Origin: Polaromonas sp.
Lineage (GTDB): Bacteria > Pseudomonadota > Gammaproteobacteria > Burkholderiales > Burkholderiaceae_C
Direction of reading: 5' to 3'
DNA: 64,000 nucleotides
NCBI GenBank assembly: GCA_013824015.1
Contig: PNNC01000063.1
Coordinates: 1 to 64,000, forward strand
Below are positions 47,334-57,600 of this stretch, in pieces. The first letter of the stretch is position 1, and the number at the start of each line of letters is the position of its first letter. The translations under genes and the position numbers were made by a program. The notes under the pieces are model-generated. The model did not search any database. It was given only the letters and a program-made list of their open reading frames with translations, and was not told where the DNA came from.

Positions 47334-48284
47334 TCAAGCGCCGGCCGCTGTGACGATCACTTCCCTGGCAAGGCGCTCCACATCGGCGGGCTGGCACAGC
47401 GCGGTTCCTGCCGACAACAGGGCGGCTGCGGCGGACCCCATGGCGTAACGAAAGGCCTGCGCCAGATCGGTCTGCCGGCTCAGTGCCCAGACCAGGCCGC
47501 CGACAAAGCTGTCGCCGGCGCCAATGGTGCTGGCTACCTTCACCGGCACCGCGCTGGCACGCAGCGCCTGCCCGGCCGTGACGAGCATGGCGCCTTCCTC
47601 GCCAAGCGACAGCGCGACGATCTGCGCCTGCCCGGCCGCGATGATGCTGCGGGCCGCGGTCAGTCGCTGTGGGTCGGTCTGCAGCGGCAGGCCGGTCAGT
47701 TCGCGCAGCTCGCGCAGGCTGGGCTTGATCAGGTACGCGCCCTCGGCCAGCGCCGCTGCGAGCGCCGGCCCCGAGCTGTCCAGCACCACGCGGCTGCCGC
47801 GCGTACGCGCCAGCCGCGTGAGTTGCGCATGGAAGTCGACCGGCACGCCCGGTGGCAGGCTGCCGCTGGCGACCAGCCAGGACGGCGCCGCGGCCAGAGC
47901 GCTGAACCCGTCGAGGCAGGCCTGCCATTCGGTGGAGGTCAGGGCCGGGCCGGGCAGGACAAAACGGAAGTCCCGCCCGCTGGTGGTTTCGTGAACATGA
48001 AAACTCTCGCGCGTCTCGCCGGCGATGGGCAGGCACTGGCTCGAGACCTGCTCCTGGTCCAGCAACTGGCGCAGCCTGTGTCCGTTCATGCCGCCGGCCG
48101 GGTACAGCGCCAGGCAGTGGGCGCCGAGCCGCTGCAGCACGCGGGCCACGTTGATGCCGCCACCGCCGGGATGGTATTGCGCGGCGGCGCAGCGCAGCTT
48201 GTGGGTGTCGGTGACCCTGTCCGTGGAGGTTGACACGTCCAGCGCCGGGTTCATGGTGACGGTCAGGATGTCGGGCGTCTGCAT
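47334..48284 (-). CDS. PfkB-family phosphofructokinase
   Basis: ILTVTMNPALDVSTSTDRV...YHPGGGGINVARVLQRLG; ASTIGAGDSFVGGLVWAL. Confidence 0.92.
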   Translation of the reverse strand: MQTPDILTVTMNPALDVSTSTDRVTDTHKLRCAAAQYHPGGGGINVARVLQRLGAHCLALYPAGGMNGHRLRQLLDQEQVSSQCLPIAGETRESFHVHETTSGRDFRFVLPGPALTSTEWQACLDGFSALAAAPSWLVASGSLPPGVPVDFHAQLTRLARTRGSRVVLDSSGPALAAALAEGAYLIKPSLRELRELTGLPLQTDPQRLTAARSIIAAGQAQIVALSLGEEGAMLVTAGQALRASAVPVKVASTIGAGDSFVGGLVWALSRQTDLAQAFRYAMGSAAAALLSAGTALCQPADVERLAREVIVTAAGA

Positions 48285-48407
48285 GCTCCCACTTTACTCC
48301 GCATGCCCGGCAGCGCGCGGGCCGTTCGTGCGAAGCCTGCCACGCCGGGTTGAACGGGACCGGGAGCTGTCCGCATTGAGCGGCAATCCCTTCCTGTCAA
48401 CCCGGAA

Positions 48408-49349
48408 TCAGTAAGGTGGCGCCGCCTCCCTGGATGGCGGCGCGCGGCGCTCGCCCACCGCTTCGCCCAGGAACTCCCTGAAGCTGGCTGCTGCCGGGGA
48501 CAGTGCATGGCCTCGCTTGTAGAACAGCGACAGGTGACGATGCACGACAGGCGCCACGATGGGCCGGGCCACCAGGCCGAAGGGTTCGATCAGCGGCAGT
48601 GATCGGCCCGGCTGAGCCGTGATGCCGTGGCCCCACTGCACCATGCCCAGGGCGGTGGTGATGAAGGAAACCTCCTGCGCCGGGCTGAGCACCAGTTTCG
48701 GGGAATGCTTGAACAGGTCGGCCTGGAGCCGGGTGGTGAAATCGCGCGTGAGACTGACGAAAGGCTGCTGCAGCACCTGAGTCCAGGTCACGCGCTCGCG
48801 CGCGGCAAGCGCATGGTCGGGCCGGCAGATCAGCCACACACGGTCGCGAAACAGACTTTCCTGCACCAGCTCAGCGGGTGCGGCGCGCTGCGGTGCGATG
48901 CCCAGATCGGCCTCTCCACTGGCCACGCGCGCCAGCGCCTGCTGGTTCAGCGAATCGAGCACATAAACCGCGATGGCCGGATAGCGTTGCCGGTAACGCA
49001 GGATCAGCTCCGGCAGGGTGGTTGATGCGTACAGCGGTGTGCACGCGATGCGCACTGTGCCGCGTTTTTTCTGCTCCAGATCCTGCGTCGTTTCGAGCGC
49101 GAGGGCCAGGTCGTCAAGCACCTTGCGCGCCAGCGGATAGAACTCGCTGCCCGCCAGCGACAGTTCGGTGCTGCGCGTGGTCCGGTCGAACAGGCGCACT
49201 TTCATGCCGCCTTCCAGTTCCTTGACCAGCAGGCTGAGCGCCGACGGGGTCAGATGCAAGCGGCGGGCGGCTGCCGCAAAACTGCCGGCATCCGCGATCG
49301 CCAGAAACGCCCGCAGCTGGCGCAGGGTCACGTGGTGTGTATTCATCAA
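48408..49349 (-). CDS. LysR-family transcriptional regulator
   Basis: VTLRQLRAFLAIADAGSFAAAARRLHLTPSALSLLVKELEGGMKVRLFDRTTR. Confidence 0.93.
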   Translation of the reverse strand: MMNTHHVTLRQLRAFLAIADAGSFAAAARRLHLTPSALSLLVKELEGGMKVRLFDRTTRSTELSLAGSEFYPLARKVLDDLALALETTQDLEQKKRGTVRIACTPLYASTTLPELILRYRQRYPAIAVYVLDSLNQQALARVASGEADLGIAPQRAAPAELVQESLFRDRVWLICRPDHALAARERVTWTQVLQQPFVSLTRDFTTRLQADLFKHSPKLVLSPAQEVSFITTALGMVQWGHGITAQPGRSLPLIEPFGLVARPIVAPVVHRHLSLFYKRGHALSPAAASFREFLGEAVGERRAPPSREAAPPY

Positions 49350-49435
49350 TAAAACTCAACAGATGCTAAGAATTGCTGGTTTGTCTAAACAGTGGGTGAA
49401 CCTTACCATGCCGTCCTACAAGGAGTTTTTTCACG

Positions 49436-50245
49436 ATGCTGCGATTCGATCCGAACCTGAGATGGCTGTTTACCGAAGTCCCGATGCTCGAGCGTTACGA
49501 GGCCGCCGCGGCGGCCGGTTTTCAGGGTGTGGAGGTGGCTTTCCCCTATGACCAGCCGGCGCAGGAGATCGCCGCGCGACTGCAGGACAACGGTTTGCAA
49601 CTGGTCCAGATCCTGTCGCCTTTCGACTGGGATGGTGGCGAGCGCGGAATGGCTGCCTTGCCGGGCAGGCAAGAAGCCTTCAAGGCCAGCATCCACACGG
49701 CGGTGGACTACGCGGTGCAGGTGGGAAAACCCATGATCCACGTGATGCCCGGCAACATGACGCCGGAGCTGGACCGCCGCCGCTGCATGGACCTGTTCCT
49801 GAGCAACATGGGCTGGGCTGCCGATCTGGCGAAGACGGCAGGTATCACGCTGATCCTGGAGCCCTGCTGCCGTGCGCGTTTCCCGCAGTTCCTCTACCAC
49901 CGTATTGACGAGGGCGTCGAAGTGGTCAAGGCGCTGGGCCGCGACAACGTGAAGCTGTGCTTCGACACCTTCCACATCCAGATGGAGGAGGGCGCCATTG
50001 CCGACCGGCTACAGGCTGCCTGGCCACACATCGGTCACATCCAGGTCGGCAACGTGCCAGGCCGCCACGAACCGGGCACCGGCGAAATTCATTTCCCCTA
50101 CCTGCTGGCGCTGATCGAAGAACTCGGCTGGGACCGCTGGGTCGGTTGCGAGTACACCCCTTCCGGCCACACGCTGGACACGCTGGGCTGGGGCAAGCCC
50201 TATGGCCTGCGTGATCCACGCAAATCGGCCACCGCCGCTCATTGA
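49436..50245 (+). CDS. Hydroxypyruvate isomerase-like TIM-barrel protein
   Basis: FDPNLRWLFTEVPMLERYEAAAAAGFQGVEVAFPYD; HIQVGNVPGRHEPGTGEIHFPYLL. Confidence 0.92.
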   Translation: MLRFDPNLRWLFTEVPMLERYEAAAAAGFQGVEVAFPYDQPAQEIAARLQDNGLQLVQILSPFDWDGGERGMAALPGRQEAFKASIHTAVDYAVQVGKPMIHVMPGNMTPELDRRRCMDLFLSNMGWAADLAKTAGITLILEPCCRARFPQFLYHRIDEGVEVVKALGRDNVKLCFDTFHIQMEEGAIADRLQAAWPHIGHIQVGNVPGRHEPGTGEIHFPYLLALIEELGWDRWVGCEYTPSGHTLDTLGWGKPYGLRDPRKSATAAH

Positions 50246-50255
50246 AAGAATAGCC

Positions 50256-51581
50256 ATGCTGACTGCTGCCGACAATGAACTGCTGACGCGCACGGGCGCG
50301 CAAACGCCGATGGGCCAATACTTTCGCCGCTTCTGGCAGCCGGTTGCGCTGTCCCGCGAACTGGCAGAAAACGACGGTGCGCCGCTGCGCGTGAACATCA
50401 TGGGCGAAAACCTGGTCGCCTTCCGCAACAGCGAGGGCGTGGTCGGGTTGACGGATTCCCGCTGCCCGCATCGCGGCGCCAACCTCTACTTCGGTCGCAA
50501 CGAAAACTGTGCGATCCGCTGCGTTTTTCACGGCTGGAAGTTTGACCTGCAGGGCCGGCCCCTGGAGCTGCCCAATGTGCCACCGGGCTCGGCTTATCAC
50601 CAGACCATTCGCCTGAAGGCCTACCCGACGCGCGAATACGGCGACATCGTCTGGGCCTACATGGGGCCCGACCCCTGGGACCGTGCACTGCCTGAGGTGC
50701 CCGAACTGGAGTTCGGCACCTTGCCCGCATCGCACCGCTACGTGACCAAGAAGCTGCAGGAATGCAACTGGGCACAATCGATCGAAGGTGCGCTGGACAC
50801 CTCGCACTTTTCCTTCCTGCACATGCCTGCAACCGGCGTGCCGTCCAACGCGAACCCCGACGCGCCGGCTGACGAAAAACGCCTGCGCTGGATCCGGGAC
50901 GACCCGCTGCCGCGGTTCTCCATTCTTGAGCATGAGGTCGGTTTTGTCGTGGGCGGTGCGCGTCGGGCCGAAGGCGACTCGCGTTACTGGCGCAGCGCGC
51001 AATTTGCGCTGCCCGCGCACAGCACCACGCCGTCCACCCTTCCGGGGGAAACGCATTTTGGCTACACCTGGGTGCCGATCGATGACGTCAATTGCTGGAT
51101 CTACACCTATGCGTGGAACCCCGACCGGCCCTTGTCGGACGAGGAGATCCACAAGTTCAAGGGCGGCCACGGCGTGATTGCCGAGGTCGACGAAAAATTC
51201 ATTCCCATTCGCAACCGCAGCAATGAGTACCTGATTGACCGCGAGCACCAGAAGCACATCAGTTATACCGGCGTGCGGGGCGTGGCCGAGCAGGACGCCA
51301 TGATCCAGGACAGCCAGGGCCGCATTGCGGACCGCACCCAGGAGCATCTGTCGCCGTCGGACGCGGCGGTGGTGCGTTTTCGCCGTGCCGTGCTGGCCGG
51401 CGCCAAGGCGCTGGCCACCGGCATCGAACCCCAGGCCCCACTGAGACACGCGGCCTACAGACTGCGTTCAGGCAGCTGGTTCGCCGCAGAAGGCGTGTCG
51501 TTCGAGCAAGTGATGCTTGAGCGGTTTGGCGATCCCGTCGGACGTATCACTGCAACGCCTGCCGTGCTGGCAGCCCAGTGA
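50256..51581 (+). CDS. Rieske non-heme iron oxygenase alpha subunit (phthalate 4,5-dioxygenase-like)
   Basis: Rieske CPHRGANLYFGRNENCAIRCVFHGWKFD; NWAQSIEGALDTSHFSFLH. Confidence 0.93.
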   Translation: MLTAADNELLTRTGAQTPMGQYFRRFWQPVALSRELAENDGAPLRVNIMGENLVAFRNSEGVVGLTDSRCPHRGANLYFGRNENCAIRCVFHGWKFDLQGRPLELPNVPPGSAYHQTIRLKAYPTREYGDIVWAYMGPDPWDRALPEVPELEFGTLPASHRYVTKKLQECNWAQSIEGALDTSHFSFLHMPATGVPSNANPDAPADEKRLRWIRDDPLPRFSILEHEVGFVVGGARRAEGDSRYWRSAQFALPAHSTTPSTLPGETHFGYTWVPIDDVNCWIYTYAWNPDRPLSDEEIHKFKGGHGVIAEVDEKFIPIRNRSNEYLIDREHQKHISYTGVRGVAEQDAMIQDSQGRIADRTQEHLSPSDAAVVRFRRAVLAGAKALATGIEPQAPLRHAAYRLRSGSWFAAEGVSFEQVMLERFGDPVGRITATPAVLAAQ

Positions 51582-51616
51582 ACGCCGCATTACCCACATT
51601 CAACAGGAGACAAGAC

Positions 51617-52624
51617 ATGACCCCTTTCACCGACTTTTCCCGAGCGCGCCGCGGTGTGGTTCGGCTGGCATTGGCCTTTCCGCTGGCTTGCGGATTGGCC
51701 TTCACCGGCACGGCACAGGCACAGGCCTACCCCAACAAGGCCATCAAGCTCGTCATCCCCTATGCCGTGGGTGGATCGACTGACCAGACCGGCCGCCTGG
51801 TGGCGCAGTCGCTCTCCGCGCGTCTGGGGCAGCCGGTGGTGGTTGAGAACCGTGCCGGTGCGGGCGGCACGGTCGGCCATGACCTGGTGGCCAAAGCACC
51901 GGCTGACGGCTACACCCTGCTGTTCAGTGCTGCTGGCCCGCTGACCGTGACGCCCCACACCTACGCCAAGCTCAGTTATGAACCGATCAAGGGTTTCGAG
52001 CCGATCACGCTGGTTGCAACACAGCCGCTGCTGCTGGTGGTCAACCCGGCGCTGAAAGTCAACAACGTCGCCGAACTGATTCGCCATGCGCAGTCCCGGC
52101 CCGGCAAGCTGAGCTACGGCTCTTTCGGCAACGGCAGTGCGGCCCACCTGGCGGGCGAATACTTCAAGACCCTGGCCAGGGTTGACATGGTGCATGTGCC
52201 GTACCGGGGCAGCGGGCCCGCGCTGGTCGACCTGGTGGGCGGGCAGATTGACCTGATGTTCGATGTGTTCAGCACCGCCGCCCCGCTTGCCAAAAGCGGC
52301 AAGCTGCGCCCGATCGCCATCTCCTCCAGCGAGCGTTCACCGCAGTTCTCCGATGTGCCCACCATGCAGCAAGCCGGCGTCAACGGCTTCGAGGCCGGGA
52401 CCTGGTTCGGCGTGCTCGCCCCGGCGGGCACGCCCAAGCCCGTGATCGAGCAGCTGTCCAGGGAGCTGAACGCCGTGCTGGAAGAAAAAGGCCTGCGCGA
52501 CACCCTGGCGGCTCAGGGCGCAGTGGTTCGCGGTGGCACGCCGGCGCAGTTCAACACGTTTTTCCTGGCTGAATACGACAAGTGGGGAAAAATCGTCAAG
52601 GCCGCCGGCGTGACCGCTGACTGA
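51617..52624 (+). CDS. Bug-family substrate-binding protein
   Basis: AYPNKAIKLVIPYAVGGSTDQTGRLVAQSLSARLGQPVVVENRAGAGGTVG. Confidence 0.93.
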   Translation: MTPFTDFSRARRGVVRLALAFPLACGLAFTGTAQAQAYPNKAIKLVIPYAVGGSTDQTGRLVAQSLSARLGQPVVVENRAGAGGTVGHDLVAKAPADGYTLLFSAAGPLTVTPHTYAKLSYEPIKGFEPITLVATQPLLLVVNPALKVNNVAELIRHAQSRPGKLSYGSFGNGSAAHLAGEYFKTLARVDMVHVPYRGSGPALVDLVGGQIDLMFDVFSTAAPLAKSGKLRPIAISSSERSPQFSDVPTMQQAGVNGFEAGTWFGVLAPAGTPKPVIEQLSRELNAVLEEKGLRDTLAAQGAVVRGGTPAQFNTFFLAEYDKWGKIVKAAGVTAD

Positions 52625-52774
52625 CGCTGCGCGCGGGGTGTACGCACCCCACGCACGCACGCCCTCCCTGCGCGCCGCGCGCCAGGGTCTGACCCTTCGT
52701 TTTCCCCGGCGCCGCGCGGTGCAGGCTTGCAGCGCTCCGGCGTTATCCGTTTTTCCATTTCATTTTTTCTGTCC

Positions 52775-53644
52775 ATGAAACTCCTGAGTTATTCCCTTCG
52801 TGGCGTCCCCAGCTGGGGCGCGCTTGTCAACGGTCGTGTGGTGGACCTGCAGGCCGCTTCCCGGGGGCGCATACCCACACTGCGCAGCGCGCTGGCGCAG
52901 CTGTCCCTGGACGACATTGAGGCGCTGGCCAGCGCACATCCGGCCACCATCGCGTTGAACGACATCGCCTGGCTGCCCGTCATCCCGGACGCCGCGAAAA
53001 TTTTCTGCATTGGCCTGAACTACGACGAGCATCGCATCGAAGCCAATCGCGACAAGACCGCGCAACCCACCGTCTTTCTGCGGCTGGCCGCTTCGCAGGC
53101 GGGCCATGACGAGCCGCTGCTGTTGCCGCCGGAGTCGGAACGCTTTGATTACGAAGGCGAGATTGCCGTCATCATCGGTCGCGGCGGACGCCGCATCCCT
53201 CAGGAAGATGCCTGGGAACACATCGCAGGCTACGCGCCTTACAACGACGGATCCATCCGCGACTGGCAAAGCCACACCTCGCAATGGACCCCGGGCAAGA
53301 ACTTTCCGGCCACGGGCAGTTTCGGACCCTGCATGGTGACGCGTGGAGAAATTGCCGACGGGCAGGAGCTGACCCTGACCACGCGCCTGAACGGTGAGGT
53401 CATGCAGCAGGCGACCACGGCACAACTAATTTTCTCCATTCCGAGCCTGATCAACTATCTGTCGACCTTCATACCGCTGGAGCCGGGTGACGTGATCGTG
53501 ACTGGCACGCCGGGCGGGGTCGGGTTCAAGCGCTCGCCACCGGTCTTCATGCGCGTCGGCGACACGGTGGAGGTCGAGGTCAGCAGTGTAGGCACGCTGG
53601 TGAACCGGGTCGCCGCCGAAACGCCGTTGCAACACAAAGCCTGA
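52775..53644 (+). CDS. Fumarylacetoacetate hydrolase-family protein
   Basis: IFCIGLNYDEHRIE; DYEGEIAVIIGRGGRRIP; GDVIVTGTPGGVGFKRSPP. Confidence 0.93.
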   Translation: MKLLSYSLRGVPSWGALVNGRVVDLQAASRGRIPTLRSALAQLSLDDIEALASAHPATIALNDIAWLPVIPDAAKIFCIGLNYDEHRIEANRDKTAQPTVFLRLAASQAGHDEPLLLPPESERFDYEGEIAVIIGRGGRRIPQEDAWEHIAGYAPYNDGSIRDWQSHTSQWTPGKNFPATGSFGPCMVTRGEIADGQELTLTTRLNGEVMQQATTAQLIFSIPSLINYLSTFIPLEPGDVIVTGTPGGVGFKRSPPVFMRVGDTVEVEVSSVGTLVNRVAAETPLQHKA

Positions 53645-53656
53645 AACGCGCCCGGC

Positions 53657-54616
53657 ATGCAGAACCATCTCATTGAGGTCCGCGTCGTTCAGAAAGCCGT
53701 CGAGGCCGTGGACATCTGTTCGCTGGAGCTGGCCAGTGTTTCCGGTGAGCCCTTGCCGGCGTTCAGCGCCGGCGCGCATATCGATGTCCATTTCGGCGGC
53801 TTTGTGCGCCAGTATTCGCTTTGCAACAATCCCTCGGAGCGGCACCGCTACCAGGTCGCGGTATTGCGCGAGCCGACATCCCGCGGCGGGTCGGCCGCCA
53901 TTCACGATGGTCTCTCGCCCCAGCAGACGCTGAAGATCAGCGCACCACGCAACCACTTTTCGCTGCAGCAGGGTGTAGCTCACTCGCTGCTGCTTGCTGC
54001 AGGCGTGGGCATCACGCCCATCGTGTGTATGGCGGAGCGCTTGGCAAGCTCTGGCATGCCCTTCAGCATGCACTATTGCACCCGCAGTCGCGAGCGCACA
54101 GCCTTCCGGCGCCGTATTGAACAATCGGCGTTTGCAGACGCCGTCAGTTTTCATTTTGACGAAGATGGCCCGCAGCACCAGCTTGATCTGGCTGCCGTCC
54201 TGCAGGCAATGCCCGCGGGAACGCACCTGTACACCTGCGGGCCGGCGGGCTTTCTCGGCCACGTGCTGCAAACCGCCAGGGAGCATGGGTGGCCCGAGGA
54301 CCGGCTGCATCACGAGTACTTCTCTGCAGCGCCTTCAGTCCTGCCGCAAGGCGCTTTCGAGGTCTGCATTGCAAGCACGGGTCAACGCCATCTGGTGGCG
54401 GCAGGGGAAAGTGTGGTGCAGGCCCTTGCGCGCGAAGGCATCGCCGTACCTGTTTCCTGCGGACAGGGGGTGTGCGGTACCTGCCTGACGCGCGTGCTGG
54501 AAGGGGTGCCCGATCATCGGGACATGTTTCTGACCTCGCAAGAGCAGTCTCGCAACGACCAGTTCACACCCTGTTGCTCACGCGCGCACAGCGCCAGCCT
54601 GACCCTGGATTTGTAA
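53657..54616 (+). CDS. PDR/VanB-family oxygenase reductase (FMN/NAD + 2Fe-2S)
   Basis: QYSLCNNPSERHRYQVAVLRE; LLLAAGVGITPIVCMAERL; C-terminal CGQGVCGTCLTRVLEG. Confidence 0.94.
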   Translation: MQNHLIEVRVVQKAVEAVDICSLELASVSGEPLPAFSAGAHIDVHFGGFVRQYSLCNNPSERHRYQVAVLREPTSRGGSAAIHDGLSPQQTLKISAPRNHFSLQQGVAHSLLLAAGVGITPIVCMAERLASSGMPFSMHYCTRSRERTAFRRRIEQSAFADAVSFHFDEDGPQHQLDLAAVLQAMPAGTHLYTCGPAGFLGHVLQTAREHGWPEDRLHHEYFSAAPSVLPQGAFEVCIASTGQRHLVAAGESVVQALAREGIAVPVSCGQGVCGTCLTRVLEGVPDHRDMFLTSQEQSRNDQFTPCCSRAHSASLTLDL

Positions 54617-54653
54617 ACCGCGGGGAGGCCGGGCCGTGTTGACCCGGGCCGCC

Positions 54654-57600
54654 TCAGGCCTTCAACTGCCGCGCCATCAGCACCGCCACATGGATCGCCT
54701 CGCGCTGCGCACCGTCGCGGATCTGGTGGCGGCAGCTGGTGCCGTCGGCCACCACGATCGCGTCCGGCTGCTTGCGCACCGCCGGCAGCAGGCTCAGTTC
54801 GGCCATTTGCATGGACACCTCGTAATGGCTCGCCTCGTAGCCGAAACTGCCGGCCATGCCGCAGCAACTCGACTCGATCAGTTCCGGTTGCGCGCCGGGG
54901 ATCAGTTTGAGCACCTCCAGGATGGGGCTGACCGCACCGAAGGCCTTCTGATGGCAATGGCCGTGCAGCAGGATGGGCTTCGCGGCTGGCTGCAGCTTCT
55001 GCTTCAGGCCGTCGAGCCGGCCGGCTGCGGCTTCGCGCGCCAGGAATTCCTCGAACAGCAGCGCCTGGCCGCTGATGGTTTGAGCCGCTTCACCGAGGCC
55101 CATGACCAGCATCTCGTCGCGCATGGTCAGCAGGCAGGAGGGTTCCAGGCCAACGATGGCGATGCCGCGTTCGGCGAAAGGCAGCAAGGCATCCACCAGT
55201 TCGGCGGCCTTGACCCTGGCTTGATCAACCATGCCGCTGGACAGGTAGGTGCGGCCGCAACACAGGCTTTTGCCGTCTGCTATCGTTTTCGTAGCTACAT
55301 GCACCGTGTAGCCGCCGGCTTGCAGCACTTTTAATGCTGAACTGGCGTTGTCCGACTCGAAATAACCGTTGAAGGTGTCGACAAACAGCACCACCGGCTT
55401 GCTGGCGGCCAGCACTTCTTCGCGGCTGGCCGCTGCGTGGCGGGTGTTGAAAAATGTGCGACGTTGCCACTGCGGCAAGCTGCGCCTGGCCGAGAAACCC
55501 GTGAACTTTTCGCTGAGCGCGGCCAGGCCCGGGATTTTGTCGCGCAAATTCATCAGTGGCGCCAGCCGGCTGGCCCAGTGCGCATACGCGGGCAGGTGGG
55601 CGACCAGCTTGTCCTTGAGCGTGTAGCCGTGTTTTGCTTTGTAGTGGTGCAAAAACTCGACCTTCATTTTGGCCATGTCCACGCCGGTCGGGCAGTCGCG
55701 CTTGCAGCCCTTGCAACCGACGCACAGATCGAGCGCCTCGCGCACCGGCTCGCTGGTGAAGGCCTCCTGCGCGCTCATGCCGGCGAGTTGTCCGGTCAGT
55801 GCCAGCCGCAGCGTGTTGGCGCGGCCGCGGGTCAGGTGCTGCTCGTCGCGCGTGACCCGGTAGCTGGGGCACATGGTGCCGGCGTCGAACTTGCGGCAGT
55901 GGCCGTTGTTGTTGCACATCTCCACGGCCTTGGCAAACCCCTGGGCCGGGTCGCCGCCGCTGCCCGGTGCGCTGGTCTGTTCGGTGGCCGGGTCGTTCTG
56001 CACGTCCCAGGCACGCCAGTCGAGCGCGGTCTTGATCGGTATCACCTTGTAGCCCGGCGGGAAACGCATCAGCCGGGTGTCGTCCATTTTCGGCGGGTTG
56101 ACCATGCGGCCCGGGCTCAGCAGGCCGGCCGGGTCCATGAACTGCTTGATCTTCGCAAAGGCCTCGTTGATCTGCGGGCCGAACTGCCACTGGATCCACT
56201 CGCCGCGGCACAGGCCGTCGCCGTGTTCGCCGCTGTAGGCGCCCTTGAACTTTCGCACCAGCTCCGAGGCTTCCTCGGCAATCGCGCGCATCTTGGGTGC
56301 GCCCTCGCGCCGCATGTCCAGAATCGGCCGCACATGCAGGGTGCCGACCGAGGCATGGGCGTACCAGGTGCCCTTGCTGCCATATTTGCGGAACACCTCG
56401 GTGAGGGCGTCGGTGTATTCAGCCAGGTGTTTCAGGGGAACGGCGCAGTCCTCGATGAAACTGACCGGCTTGCCGTCGCCCTTGAGGCTCATCATGATGT
56501 TCAGGCCGGCCTTGCGCACTTCCCAGAGGTTTTTTTGCGGCGCATCGTCGGTCATCTCGACCACTGAATCGGGCAGCAGCAAATCGCCCATCAGTTCGCC
56601 CAGGCGCTTGAGATGCGGCAGCAGGGCGGCCTTGCTGGCGCCTGAAAACTCGACCAGCAAAATCGCAGCGGGCTGGCCGATCAGTGCGCTGCGAATCGTC
56701 GGCGCAAAGGCCGGGTTCTGCAGCGACAGGTCGATCATGGTGCGGTCCACCAGTTCGACGGCAGTCAGCGTGCCGTCGCCGATCTTCACGATGTGCTGGG
56801 CCGCGTCCATCGCCCGGTAAAAGGTCGGGAAGTTCACCACGCCCAGCACCTTGGCTTTGGGCAACTCCGCCAGTTGCAGGGTCAGTGATTTGGTCAGCGC
56901 CAGCGTGCCTTCGCTGCCGATCAGCAGGTGCGACAGATTCACCGAGCCGTCGCTGGTGTAAGGCCGTTCGCTGCGCGGATCGAAAATGTCGAGGTTGTAG
57001 CCGCCGACGCGGCGCATCACGGTGGGCCAGAGTCGCTGGATCGCCGGTTGCAGCTCTTCGGCCAGGGTGCGCACATAACTGCCCAGCTCGCGCGCCTTGC
57101 CGCTGCTGCCGGCCCAGGGGCCGAGCTGCAGCAGGTTGCCGTCGGAGGTCCACGCCTCGGCCCCCAGCACGTTGTGCACCATGTTGCCGTAGGCAATGCT
57201 GCGGCTGCCGCAGGAGTTGTTGCCGGCCATGCCGCCCAGCGTGGCTTGCGCGGCGGTGGACACATCGACCGGGTACCACAACCCGTGTTTTTTCAGCGCC
57301 GCATTCAGGTGGTCCAGCACGATGCCCGGCTCGACTTCGGCGGTGCGCCTGTCGGCATCCACGTCCAGGATGTTGCGCATGTGTTTGGCATGGTCGATCA
57401 CCAGCCCGGTGCCAACGGTCTGACCGCACTGGCTGGTGCCGCCGCCGCGTGGAACAATCGGCACGCCCATGTCGCGGCAGATGTCGAGTGCGGTCTTGAC
57501 GTCGGGCGCGCTGGCCGGCACGAACACCCCGGCCGGCATCACCTGGTAAATCGAGGCGTCCGTCGCGTAACGTCCGCGGTCGGCGGCCGAGAACAGGACT

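Noticed and set aside
46308-48233. 641-aa plus-strand ORF (and similar long ORFs 8824-10347, 11483-13183, 16436-18127 on +; 39671-41512, 49926-51449, 58517-60157, 60527-62110 on -)
   Set aside because: All are antisense shadows of well-supported genes (ppsA/pfkB, FDH, oxc, cobC/cobQ, Rieske, aminotransferase, CoA-transferase); compositionally biased H/G/R/Q-rich translations without domain motifs, expected in GC-rich DNA.
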